NCBI GenBank assembly: GCA_038040285.1 | Contig: JBBPIN010000009.1 | Span: 1 to 64,000, forward strand | Direction of reading: 5' to 3' | From: Mayfieldus sp038040285 | Lineage (GTDB): Bacteria > Actinomycetota > Thermoleophilia > Solirubrobacterales > 70-9 | Length of the DNA stretch: 64,000 nucleotides | Shown here: one piece after another, positions 8,027 to 16,183 of the stretch | Numbering within the stretch: position 1 is the first letter of the stretch | How the letters are laid out: every line of letters begins with the position of its first letter | Made by a program: the position numbers and the translations under genes | Notes under the pieces: generated by a model | Databases searched by the model: none | Told to the model about the DNA's origin: nothing | What the model saw: the letters and a program-made list of their open reading frames with translations, nothing else

Positions 8027-8079
8027 CCGGTCTCGAAAACCGTTAGGCGTCGTCAGGCGCCTCGTGGGTTCGAATCTCA
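8027..8079 (+). repeat. Degenerate tRNA-Ser(CGA) 3'-end fragment
   Basis: ccggtctcgaaaaccgt resembles the anticodon arm of tRNA-Ser with anticodon CGA. It is followed by a long variable arm (aggcg paired with cgcct) and a T-arm with ttcgaat whose stem has a G-T pair and a mismatch. There is no 5' half or acceptor strand, so this is a remnant. Such fragments mark attachment sites of integrated elements. Confidence 0.6.
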
Positions 8080-8104
8080 ATTGGGCTCTGCGCGGCCCTG
8101 CGGA

Positions 8105-8125
8105 CACAATAAATATTCGATTGTG
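8105..8125. promoter_or_regulatory. AT-rich inverted repeat upstream of the ice-binding gene
   Basis: cacaat, nine bases, attgtg. The AT-rich centre (aaatattcg) stands out in this GC-rich DNA and lies about 120 bp before the ATG at 8243. It could be a promoter with an operator. No known regulator matches it. Confidence 0.35.
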
Positions 8126-8242
8126 CGGCTCTCAGAAGGATCAACAGGCGATTGGTCGAAGAAATCAGAGGCGATTGGCCGCAGCGGGCTGGTCGGGGGC
8201 CGCATAGGCCAGAGGGCGTGTCAAGCCCAGCGAGGAGCATCC

Positions 8243-9376
8243 ATGAAGGTCAAGCAGCCGTACGGGTCAACCCACACCGAGCGCGCGAACAAGTCCCTTG
8301 CGGGACGCCCACACTTCGCTTCGCGGGCCGCCATGAGATTGGGCGCAATCGGGATCATCTCGCTCGCATTGGTCGTGACGCTGGCGCTCGCGAGCAGCTC
8401 CCAGGCGGCGACGGCGGTAGGCCTCGGAACGGCCGACAGCTTTGCGGTTCTGGCCGGCTCCGGGGTCACCAACACCGGTCCCAGCGTGATCAATGGGGAT
8501 CTTGGTAGCTCTCCAACTCCTTCGGTGACTGGCTTTGGGGGGGCACCGAACGGAACGGTGAACGGGTCAACTCACCAGGCCGACGCTTCGGCAGCGCAGG
8601 CCCAAGCCGACCTGACCACCGCGTATAACAACGCGGCTGGACAAGGACCGGCTAGCACGGTGGCTACCGAACTCGGCGGCCAAACCCTGACGCCTGGCGT
8701 CTACGACTCCCTGTCGGGAACCTTTGGCATAACGGGGACGCTCACGCTGAATGCCAAGGGCAACCCGAATGCCGTCTTCATCTTCAAGACGGCAAGCACG
8801 CTGATCAGCGCATCGGCTTCTCAGGTGAGGCTGATAAACGGCGCCCAGCCGTGCCATCTCTTCTGGCAGGTCGGCTCATCCGCAACCCTTGGCACGAGCT
8901 CCACCTTCGTCGGAAACATCCTGGCGCTGCAATCGATTTCGCTAGATAGCGGCGTCACGGTGGACGGCAGGCTGCTGGCCCGAAACGGCGCCGTCACGCT
9001 GATCAACGACACCATCACGCGGGCCCAATGCGCGACCGGCGGTGGCGCTGGTGGTGGTGGTGGCGGCAAGCCGGCCGTGCAGATCACCGGGGTCCCCGGC
9101 GCCGGCGCGCTCTGCACCGACCACGGCTTCAGAGCGAAGATCAGCATCCACGACGCGTCGCGGCGGATGCGAAGAGTCGATGTCTTTGTGGACGGCAAGC
9201 TGATCAAGCGAAGCACCCGCAAGCAGTTCTCGGTCTGGGTCAGCGTCGCGGGCTTGCGCTCCGGGCGCAACACGATCCGAGTGGTGGCGGTTGATCTCAA
9301 CGGCCGGCGCGGCGTGGCGAGCCGGAGCTTCCGCCGCTGCGCTCCGGCGGTGCCGAGCCCGAACTTCACGGGCTGA
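8243..9376 (+). CDS. Secreted ice-binding-like protein (DUF3494) with C-terminal Ig-like domain
   Basis: 377 residues; ATG 8243 follows gaggag. Residues about 30-57 are a signal peptide ending near SSSQA. Residues 60-265 match the DUF3494/IBP-1 discontinuous beta-solenoid: SFAVLAGSGVTNTG, VINGDLGSSP, TPGVYDSLSGTFGITGTLTL, AVFIFKTASTLISA, LFWQVGSSATLGTSSTFVGN and DGRLLARNGAVTLINDTI. A Gly-rich hinge is followed by a roughly 100-residue Ig-like basic domain (KISIHDASRRMRRVDVFVDG). Family members bind ice crystals, and they are known to spread horizontally. The gene lies between tRNA-derived repeats and 15 bp before an L,D-transpeptidase gene. Actual ice activity is not shown by sequence. Confidence 0.88.
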   Translation: MKVKQPYGSTHTERANKSLAGRPHFASRAAMRLGAIGIISLALVVTLALASSSQAATAVGLGTADSFAVLAGSGVTNTGPSVINGDLGSSPTPSVTGFGGAPNGTVNGSTHQADASAAQAQADLTTAYNNAAGQGPASTVATELGGQTLTPGVYDSLSGTFGITGTLTLNAKGNPNAVFIFKTASTLISASASQVRLINGAQPCHLFWQVGSSATLGTSSTFVGNILALQSISLDSGVTVDGRLLARNGAVTLINDTITRAQCATGGGAGGGGGGKPAVQITGVPGAGALCTDHGFRAKISIHDASRRMRRVDVFVDGKLIKRSTRKQFSVWVSVAGLRSGRNTIRVVAVDLNGRRGVASRSFRRCAPAVPSPNFTG

Positions 9377-9390
9377 GCTTTGGTGACGCT

Positions 9391-10164
9391 GTGATCGGCG
9401 CCAGCCGATCGGTGACGGCAAGGCGCGGGGCCGCGTCGCGGACCCGCCTCGGAGCCCTGGCCTTCGCCCTGCTGGTGGCGCTCGCGCTCCCGACATCGGC
9501 GAGCGCGGGCAGCGCGTCTGCCGTCAAGGGCAGCGTTCGCCTCTCCGACGAACGGACCTTAACGCGCTGGGCGCACCCCGTGCAAAGGGCGCCGATCCGC
9601 TGGCTGCCGACGCCGCGCGCGGGGCAGATCGGGCCGACCCACTATCTCACCGAGGACGGGTTCCCGGAGGTCTATCTGGTCTTGCGCAGCTGGAGCGATT
9701 CGAACGGGCACACCTGGCTTGAGGTTCGCATTCCGATGCGCCCGAACGGACGGACGGGGTGGGTCCGCGACTCGGCGCTTGGCCCCCTCTACCGCGTGCG
9801 GACTCTGCTGGTCGTGGATCGCCCGAAGCTGCGCGCAACCCTCTATAAGCGGGGCCGGCAGCTCTGGAGCGCCCCAGTCGGGATCGGCAAGCCGAACACT
9901 CCCACGCCGACGGGGCACTTCTGGATCCGCGAGAAGTTCAAGACGCCCGACCCCGGCGGCCTCTATGGGCCCGTGGCGTTTGGCAGCAGCGATTATTCCG
10001 TTCTCAGCGACTGGCCCGGCGGCGGGGTCATCGGCATCCACGGCACAAACGAGCCGCTCCTGATCCCCGGCCGGCCATCCCACGGCTGCATACGCGTCCA
10101 GAACCCGGCGGTGGCTCAACTATGGCGCCTCATGCCGATCGGCACGCCGCTGCTGATTCGGTAG
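9391..10164 (+). CDS. Secreted L,D-transpeptidase (YkuD domain)
   Basis: 257 residues with a GTG start and a signal peptide (ALAFALLVALALPTSASA). Residues about 55-130 form an SH3-like N-terminal domain, and the YkuD domain follows (about 135-257). The catalytic signature is IGIHGTNE then SHGCIRV, with Cys233 as nucleophile. The family makes 3-3 cross-links in peptidoglycan or attaches proteins to it. It probably shares a transcript with the ice-binding gene 15 bp upstream, suggesting a wall-related role for both. A second L,D-transpeptidase is encoded at 54,080. Confidence 0.88.
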   Translation: MIGASRSVTARRGAASRTRLGALAFALLVALALPTSASAGSASAVKGSVRLSDERTLTRWAHPVQRAPIRWLPTPRAGQIGPTHYLTEDGFPEVYLVLRSWSDSNGHTWLEVRIPMRPNGRTGWVRDSALGPLYRVRTLLVVDRPKLRATLYKRGRQLWSAPVGIGKPNTPTPTGHFWIREKFKTPDPGGLYGPVAFGSSDYSVLSDWPGGGVIGIHGTNEPLLIPGRPSHGCIRVQNPAVAQLWRLMPIGTPLLIR

Positions 10165-10393
10165 GTAGGAGGCGCTTCACTAAGGTCAATCGCTGCATCG
10201 CCGGGGGGCGAGCCGATTTGCGTCGGCGCGTGGCTGATCTGGGGGGCTAAAGTCGTGCTCCGATCGGGCCACGAGGTCTGTGTTCGTGGCCCAAACGTGG
10301 CCGAAATCCCCGGAAACAGGGGGTAACTTGTCTGCTGGATGCGTTACGAAAGGCCCTGCAACCACGACCAATTCTCCTCGTTCTCGCTGACTT

Positions 10394-10437
10394 CTGAAAA
10401 TCGTGGTGTCGGCGGTTCGATTCCGCCCCTCGCCACT
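10394..10437 (+). repeat. tRNA-Phe 3'-end fragment, attachment-site copy 2
   Basis: Exact 44-bp copy of 5920-5963, again lacking the 5' half of the tRNA (ctgactt precedes the anticodon loop and does not pair). It lies five bases before the stop of a core SRPBCC gene, so it probably marks the chromosome-island junction. Confidence 0.8.
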
Positions 10438-10442
10438 ACTTC

Positions 10443-11068
10443 CTAGTTCGCGAACCAGGCGCGCAGTCGCCGGTGGCGATGGCGGAAGACGGCGCGGAAG
10501 ACGGGCCGAAGCGGCGCCGCCGGAATCCCGAATCGCGGCTCCATGCGGATCCGGTCGGTGACTCGCGAGCCGCCTTCTGCTGGCTCGACGATTCGCTCAT
10601 GCTGCCAGGAGCGCTGGCTGAGCATCGGCGAGCGCTCCAGAAAGCGCCGCCCCGGCTCCAGCTCGACCAGAGTGACGTCGTCGTACTCGAACGGCAGCAG
10701 CCCGAGCAGCAGCACCCAGCTGCGCCCGATCGGCTTGCCCAGCTCGACCGACTCGGGGTCGAGCCGCTCGAAGCCGCGCGGGAGGGTCATCCGCATCCAC
10801 GGTCGCAGCTCGTGGTTGATGCCCGCCGGGGTGATGATCCGCTCCCACACTNNNNNNNNNNNNNNNNNNNNNNNNNNNNNNNNNNNNNNNNNNNNNNNNN
10901 NNNNNNNNNNNNNNNNNNNNNNNNNNNNNNNNNNNNNNNNNNNNNNNNNNNCCACGGTCGCAGCTCGTGGTTGATGCCCGCCGGGGTGATGATCCGCTCC
11001 CACACTTGCTCCGGCGAAGCGGGGACGAGCGAGCTGACCTCGAACTCGGCCGGGCGGCTGCGCGGCAC
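10443..11068 (-). CDS. SRPBCC-family protein, interrupted by an assembly gap
   Basis: The gene is split by 100 Ns. If the Ns and one copy of the 55-bp repeat are removed, 471 bases remain and read as one 156-residue protein. It opens RPAEFEVSSLVPASPEQVWE and contains LPFEYDDVTLVELEPG and WQHERIVEPAEGGSRVTDRI. That is the SRPBCC/START-like ligand-binding fold (N-terminal strand, VWE helix, C-terminal long helix). It starts with GTG directly at the stop of the SDR gene and is probably in the same operon. Ligand unknown. Confidence 0.75.
10852..10951. other. Assembly gap (100 Ns) flanked by a 55-bp exact repeat
   Basis: 10797-10851 and 10952-11006 are identical over 55 bp. This looks like the unmerged overlap of two contig ends, not missing biology: collapsing it restores the reading frame of the SRPBCC gene. 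Confidence 0.85.
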
Positions 11069-11779
11069 CTACCCGGCTCGCCCGTAGACCGGGACCAGCG
11101 CCCCTGAGACCGGCGCCGAGTCGGCTGAGAGAAGGAAGCGGATCACGCGGGTGATCTCGGCCGGCGGCACCCAGCTCGAGTGGTCGGCGTCGGGCATCGC
11201 GGCGCGGTTCGCCGGGGTATCTATGACGCTGGGCAGGATCGCGTTGACCCGCACACCGTCGTCGCGGTACTCGATCGCCAGGGTTCGGACCAGCGCCAGC
11301 AGCGCCGCCTTCGAGACCACGTATCCGGAGGCGCCCGGAAACGGCTCCAGCGCCGCCTTCGTGCCGACGCAGACCACCGAGCCGTCGCCTTCGATCAGCT
11401 TCGGAAGCGCCGCCCGGGTCAGCCTCATGGCGGTCATCAGGTTCGACTCCAGCTGGCGTTCGAACTCCTCCTCCGGCGCCTCGTGCAGACGCCCGCCTGA
11501 CGCGAAGCCCCCGGCCAGGTTGACCAGGCCGGCGAGGGACCCGGCCGACGCCGCCTCGACCGCGGCCGTCGCGCCCTCATCGCTCGAAAGGTCGGCCTGG
11601 ACCAGCTCCAAATTATCCGGCTCGCCGAGCTCCTCGCGGACCGCGTCGACCTCGCGCTCGGCGATCCAGGTGGAGACGACCTGTGCGCCCGAGTCGAGCA
11701 GCTCGCGGAGCACGGTGCGACCCAGCGCCCCGGTCCCGCCGCTGACCAGCACGGTCCCATCGAGGTCCTTGGCTCCCAT
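11069..11779 (-). CDS. SDR-family oxidoreductase
   Basis: 236 residues, classical short-chain dehydrogenase. The cofactor loop VSGGTGALGRTVL is at residues 12-24, NLAGG is near 87, a Ser-type site lies near VCVGTKAA, and the catalytic YVVSK is near 150. RVNAILPSVIDTPAN follows as usual. An unusual point is that the Ser of the triad region reads VGTKAAL, so activity should be confirmed. It is followed immediately by the SRPBCC gene on the same strand. Substrate unknown. Confidence 0.85.
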   Translation of the reverse strand: MGAKDLDGTVLVSGGTGALGRTVLRELLDSGAQVVSTWIAEREVDAVREELGEPDNLELVQADLSSDEGATAAVEAASAGSLAGLVNLAGGFASGGRLHEAPEEEFERQLESNLMTAMRLTRAALPKLIEGDGSVVCVGTKAALEPFPGASGYVVSKAALLALVRTLAIEYRDDGVRVNAILPSVIDTPANRAAMPDADHSSWVPPAEITRVIRFLLSADSAPVSGALVPVYGRAG

Positions 11780-11883
11780 CTCAGCTCGCTTCGCTGCGCG
11801 TCGATTTCATCACCGCAGAGGCTATCCACCGACGCCAGGGGCGAGCCGTCGCCGTCCGCCCCCTTCTCTACCGTGAACTGCGT

Positions 11884-12900
11884 ATGGCGGAGCAGACCAC
11901 ATTCGACGCCGAGCAGCACACCAACGGGCACTCCCCCAACGGACGTCTGACGATCCGTGAGCTGGAGGCCGGGCAGCGCGTGGCGGCGGTATTCGCAGTG
12001 CGCGAGCGCGACCTGCGCCAGAAGCGAAATGGCGAACCGTTCCTGCGGCTTGTGCTCGGCGATCGCAGCGGCTCGATCGAGGCGGTCTGCTGGGAGGAGG
12101 CCGAGGACCGCTACGGCCTCGCCGAGCCGGGCTCCGCGCTGCACGTCACCGGGACCTTCGAGCAAAGCGACAAGTGGGGCGCCAAGATCAAGGTGCTCGA
12201 GCTGCGTCCCGCTCGCGGCGACGAATTTAGCGCCGACGACCTCGCGCCCGGCCCGCAGCTCTCGGTCGATCGCCTCGAGGCGGACCTGCGCGATCTGATC
12301 GAGACGGTCCAGCGCCCTCAGCTTCGGGAGCTGCTCGATCGCTTCTTTGGTTCCGGCTCGGCTGCCTGGCAGCGCTTCCGAGAAGCGCCCGCCGCCAAGC
12401 ACTACCACCAGGCCTACCGTCATGGCCTGCTCGAGCACACCGTCTCGGTGGCCCAAGCGGTGAGTGCCGCCGCGGCGCTGTTCCCGGGCATCGACCGCGA
12501 CGTCGCGGTGACCGGCGCGCTACTTCACGACATCGGCAAGACCGAGGCCTACAACGACGATCCGCTGGCGATCGAGCTCACCGACGCCGGTCGCCTGAAC
12601 AGCGAGATCCCGCTCGGCTACTACAAGGTGCGACGCGAGATCGAGGAGATCGGCGGCTTCAACGCCGACCTCGCGCAGGCGGTCCTGCACATCATCCTCT
12701 CCCACCACGGGGCGCTCGAGCACGGCTCACCGGTGGTGCCAGCGACCCGCGAGGCGGCGCTGGTCCACGCGATCGACAACCTCGGCGGCAAGCTGGGCAG
12801 CTTCGATCGTCTGGAGCGCGAGCTGCCCGACGGCGAGTCGTGGTCCAGCTTCGACCGGGCGCTCGAGGGCTCGGCCTTCTTCGGCTCGCGAGCCGCCTAG
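11884..12900 (+). CDS. YhaM-like 3'-5' exoribonuclease (OB-fold plus HD domain)
   Basis: 338 residues. An N-terminal OB-fold (about 20-115: LTIRELEAGQRVAAVFAVRE, FLRLVLGDRSGSIEAVCW) is followed by an HD domain with YRHGLLEHTVSVA, then GALLHDIGK and a C-terminal LSHHGALEHGSP metal site. This OB-HD layout and length match YhaM/CBF1 3'-5' exonucleases, which trim RNA and single-stranded DNA using Mn/Co. It stands alone, divergent from the SDR gene. Confidence 0.85.
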   Translation: MAEQTTFDAEQHTNGHSPNGRLTIRELEAGQRVAAVFAVRERDLRQKRNGEPFLRLVLGDRSGSIEAVCWEEAEDRYGLAEPGSALHVTGTFEQSDKWGAKIKVLELRPARGDEFSADDLAPGPQLSVDRLEADLRDLIETVQRPQLRELLDRFFGSGSAAWQRFREAPAAKHYHQAYRHGLLEHTVSVAQAVSAAAALFPGIDRDVAVTGALLHDIGKTEAYNDDPLAIELTDAGRLNSEIPLGYYKVRREIEEIGGFNADLAQAVLHIILSHHGALEHGSPVVPATREAALVHAIDNLGGKLGSFDRLERELPDGESWSSFDRALEGSAFFGSRAA

Positions 12901-12912
12901 CTCGACTGTGGA

Positions 12913-13260
12913 TTAGAAGCGCCGGCCGCATCGCTGGATGCGGTTCACGTTTCCGTGCGCGTGCTGCACGCAGTGCAGCAGCTTCTTCTGGCGTGCCGAG
13001 TTGGGAGATGACTGGCGCACCGACCGATTGATCTGGCGCTGCACATGGCGGTTGGTCTGGCGGATCGAGCGCTGGATCTCCCGGCCGATGTTGGAGTTCA
13101 CCGCTCCGAAGCCCGTGTTGGCGGAGTCGATCGCCTTGTTGGTGGTGTCGAGCACCGGCCTGACGATGAAGAAGTAGGCGGCCACGAGGATTCCCACGCT
13201 GACCGCGAGCCGCAGCACGCTCGAGGTGAACATTCCGAGCAGGCTCTTGAGGAAATCCAC
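12913..13260 (-). CDS. Small membrane-anchored basic protein
   Basis: 115 residues. One membrane segment (LRLAVSVGILVAAYFFIVRPV, about 17-37) is followed by an Asn/Ser-rich linker and a highly basic C-terminal half rich in Gln/Arg/Asn (IQRSIRQTNRHVQRQINRSV). The tail probably faces the cytoplasm or binds nucleic acid or polyanions. No family recognised. It lies between the YhaM-like gene (convergent) and the broken methyltransferase gene. Confidence 0.55.
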   Translation of the reverse strand: MDFLKSLLGMFTSSVLRLAVSVGILVAAYFFIVRPVLDTTNKAIDSANTGFGAVNSNIGREIQRSIRQTNRHVQRQINRSVRQSSPNSARQKKLLHCVQHAHGNVNRIQRCGRRF

Positions 13261-14063
13261 CTAAGCCCCTTCGTCGATGCCTTCGACTGTCAGCAGCCGG
13301 AGCCGTCGAAGTGTCCGCGCCAGGGGCCGGTTCAAGGCTCTTCTGTAGCCGTCGTTGAATTGCAGTGCAAACAGGAATCCTTGCCAGTTTTTGTCAATGC
13401 GGCTTCGGACCTGCGGAGATTGGTGTAGACGCGTCGCGCCGAGCTCGATCACGAAGATCGAGTCGGGGAGCAGATAGGGATATACGGGTGTGCTGTCCGC
13501 GGACAGCTCGGCCAGGAGCTGGGCAATCCCGCGATAGACGATCTGTGCATCGTGAAAGGCGATCGCACCCCGGTCGCCCAGGACCGCCCGGCAGAACATT
13601 CCATCCCTCACAGCAACCCCGTCGGTGTGCTCTCCATCGACGAAACACAACACCGGCGCGGTCCCCAGCCTCGTCGGATTGACCGTCTCTGTGCTTGCGT
13701 CCACCGTCATGATCTTGCTCGTGTCCGCGCCGGGGAGTTGTTCCAACTCACGAGCATCGCCTGGGTTGAATTGTTCTCCTAGATGTAGTCGCGGCCGCGC
13801 TCATCGGGCTGCCGCTCAGGTCTTGCATCGATCGTGACGATGCGCTCGCAGCGTGGATCTCTGACCAGCGCTTGCAGCGAGCCCCCACGGTGGGAACCGA
13901 TTTCGAGATAGGAGAAGGCTCCGTGGGCCGATCGGCAAGCGGCATGGAGCGCGAGCAATGATTCGCGGTCGCCCATCGTCGTCTGGGTTTGGATCTGATC
14001 GAGCAACGTCACATCGAGGTCATCAACGCGCTGCCCCACTTCCAGATCCGCCGTGTTGTTCAT
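13261..14063 (-). pseudogene. Broken class I methyltransferase of the polysaccharide locus
   Basis: Two frames together make one protein. The 5' part (MNNTADLEVGQRVDDLDV, then AFSYLEIGSHRGGSLQAL and IVTIDARPERQPDERGRDYI) ends at a TAG at 13779-13781. The 3' part continues GADTSKIMTVDAST, LCFVDGEHTDGVAVRDG and GAIAFHDAQIVYRGI. The order matches Methyltransf_24-type enzymes of sugar clusters (glycine-rich SAM loop, then VDGxH). Restoration needs the in-frame TAG to become a sense codon (Tyr fits) and one C inserted near 13750. It lies 10 bp after the GT2 gene. Confidence 0.7.
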
Positions 14064-14073
14064 TGCTGCGGGC

Positions 14074-15744
14074 TCAGCCCGTCCTCGCCAGCCGGCGCCG
14101 CAGCGCAGCGCGCAGCCGCGTCCCTGAAGCAGGCACAGATCTCTCCGAACTGGGATGACTCCCGGGAGCGCCACCCTGGAAGTTCGGGTTGGAGAAGGGA
14201 TCGACGTCGCTCATTGGCAGCCATCGATCGGTGAGGCGATTGATCTCCCACTCCTCGACGTACGGCGAGCGGCTCGACGACTCGAAGTGGTACAGAACCG
14301 TGTCGGGGTCATAGACGACCCGGCGGCCGGTAGCCCAGACCTTGAAGCAGTAGTCGGTGTCGTTGAAGTTGATCGGCAGTGTCGTCGACAGGCCACCCAC
14401 TTCCTCGAAGACGTCGCGGGGGGTCATCAGGCAGGCCCCTGTGATAGCCAGGTAGTTCTCGGCCACGAGCACGTTGTGAAAGTAACCGTCAAACTTGCCT
14501 GAGAAGCCCCGGTAAATGTGGGATGGGCGACCCTCGTGGAACAGTACCCCGACGTGTTGAAGCCGATCGTCCTCCCAGAGAAGCCGAGCGCCGACGGCAC
14601 CGATGCCGGAATGGTCGGAGTACATGACCAGCCGCTCGATCCAGTCAGGAGTAACGACTTCCATGTCGTCGTTAAGCATCAGTAGGTGCTCACCCTCACT
14701 ATGAATGGCACCGAGGTTGATCTTGGCGGAGAAGCTGAACGGGCGGTCGTAGGGCACGAAGCGAAGTCGATCGCCCGCGATGTCCACCAATTCGTCGAGC
14801 ACGGCTCTATCGGTTGAGGCGTCGATGACGCAGACGATCTCATAGGCATCATAAGTCGACGTCGAGAGGATGCTGCCCACGCAGTGAGTCACGAAAAGGA
14901 CCGGATCGAACCAGACCTCCCCGGTCTGACCACCGGTGGGGATGATGATGCTCACGGTCGGATTGCGGTCGAGTTCCGGCTTGAGGTGGTAGATGTCCTG
15001 GATGGCGGGATCGCGCTCGACCTGTGCGGGCATCCCGATCCGGGCGCAATGGGCCTGAATGGCCTGCTCGCCCGCTTCGAACGCCCAGTCTTTCCCCCCT
15101 CCACCGAGGTGTGCAGCCGAGGTCTCGTGAACGCGCCAGTGGTAGAGAACCCTCGGGACGTGGACGACCTCACACGCCCGTTCGGTCACCTTGAGCACTA
15201 GATCCCAGTCCTGCGATCCCTCGAAGGCGGGATCGAAGCCCCCCACGTCCTCCACCAGCGACCGCCGCAGAACGCTGAGGTGACCGGTGTACATCTGAGT
15301 CCGGAATCGCTCCGGCGACCAATCGGGTTTGAAGAAGGCGTCGTTGTGGTGGCCGGAGAGGTCGATCTTGTCCTCATCGCTGTAGATGTAGTCGGCATCG
15401 GGAACCTCCTTGATCGCCTCGTCAACCAGCGCCAAGGCATCCGGATGTAACTCGTCGTCATGGTCGAGCAGAACGATGAACTCGCCGCTGGCCATCTCCA
15501 GGGCCTTGTTCGACGCCTGGACGATGCCGCCGTTGGCGTCGCTGTAGTTGACCTGGATGCGGGGATCATTGTGCTGGGCATGGTCGAGGATCGCCCGCAC
15601 GTGTGGCAGCCGAGAGCCATCGTCGACCAGACATAGCTCCCAATCGCGGAAACTCTGAGCGCGAACGGAGTCGAGCATCGCGCGCAACACATCGGCCGGC
15701 GTCTCGTACACCGGTGTTACGACAGAAAACCGTGGCTCGGACAC
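14074..15744 (-). CDS. Two-domain GT2 glycosyltransferase
   Basis: About 556 residues with two GT-A domains. The first has FSVVTPVYETPADVL, then LVDDGS and the metal-binding LLDHDDEL, with SEDKID and QDWDLVLKV later. The second begins VSIIIPTGGQTGEV and contains VCVIDAST, MLNDDMEVV and FNDTDYCFKV. Such tandem GT2 proteins (O-antigen and rhamnan types) build surface polysaccharide on the cytoplasmic face. I chose GTG 15744, five bases after the upstream stop; ATG 15795 would overlap that gene by 47 bp. dTDP-rhamnose from the rml genes downstream could be a donor. Confidence 0.85.
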   Translation of the reverse strand: MSEPRFSVVTPVYETPADVLRAMLDSVRAQSFRDWELCLVDDGSRLPHVRAILDHAQHNDPRIQVNYSDANGGIVQASNKALEMASGEFIVLLDHDDELHPDALALVDEAIKEVPDADYIYSDEDKIDLSGHHNDAFFKPDWSPERFRTQMYTGHLSVLRRSLVEDVGGFDPAFEGSQDWDLVLKVTERACEVVHVPRVLYHWRVHETSAAHLGGGGKDWAFEAGEQAIQAHCARIGMPAQVERDPAIQDIYHLKPELDRNPTVSIIIPTGGQTGEVWFDPVLFVTHCVGSILSTSTYDAYEIVCVIDASTDRAVLDELVDIAGDRLRFVPYDRPFSFSAKINLGAIHSEGEHLLMLNDDMEVVTPDWIERLVMYSDHSGIGAVGARLLWEDDRLQHVGVLFHEGRPSHIYRGFSGKFDGYFHNVLVAENYLAITGACLMTPRDVFEEVGGLSTTLPINFNDTDYCFKVWATGRRVVYDPDTVLYHFESSSRSPYVEEWEINRLTDRWLPMSDVDPFSNPNFQGGAPGSHPSSERSVPASGTRLRAALRRRLARTG

Positions 15745-15748
15745 CTTG

Positions 15749-16024
15749 TCAATCGCGCGGGTTGCGCCGCGCGCGGAGGCGCTTGAGAACAACATGGAAA
15801 AGGCGCCAGGGATGCCGCAGGTGGTCAGCGATTCTGGTGTAGCGCCTCAGCTCCTCCTCAAGCTCGGCGACATGCGCCTTGGCGGCGCGCAGCTCGGCGT
15901 CCTTGCCGATCAACAGGTCTCGGAGGCGCAGAATCTCCTCTCTCCGGCGCTCCAGTTCCTCACCCGGCTCGGGACTGCTGTCTAGCCTCCTTTTCGGGTC
16001 TAGCGACGTACCCGGCTCAGACAC
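15749..16024 (-). CDS. Small coiled-coil protein upstream of GT2
   Basis: 91 residues. Residues 18-65 are a strong coiled coil of Glu/Arg/Leu heptads (EELERRREEILRLRDLLIGK). A short basic tail (HPWRLFHVVLKRLRARRNP) could be amphipathic and membrane associated. Many GT2 and methyltransferase proteins of actinobacterial sugar loci carry such a coiled coil as a fused tail, and the methyltransferase at 18,960 has one. This may be a split version. Confidence 0.6.
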   Translation of the reverse strand: MSEPGTSLDPKRRLDSSPEPGEELERRREEILRLRDLLIGKDAELRAAKAHVAELEEELRRYTRIADHLRHPWRLFHVVLKRLRARRNPRD

Positions 16025-16183
16025 GAGGGCGAGTGTACTCGGGCGGCGATCGTTCCCTGGGAGGACGCCGCGGATATCTACGGGTTCTCCATTTCCGGAA
16101 CGCTATGCCAGGCTGGCCCGTGCGAGCGCAAATTGCGCGTTTGCCCGGCAGGTCTGCTGCACCCGCTGACTATCCTCTCGCTC

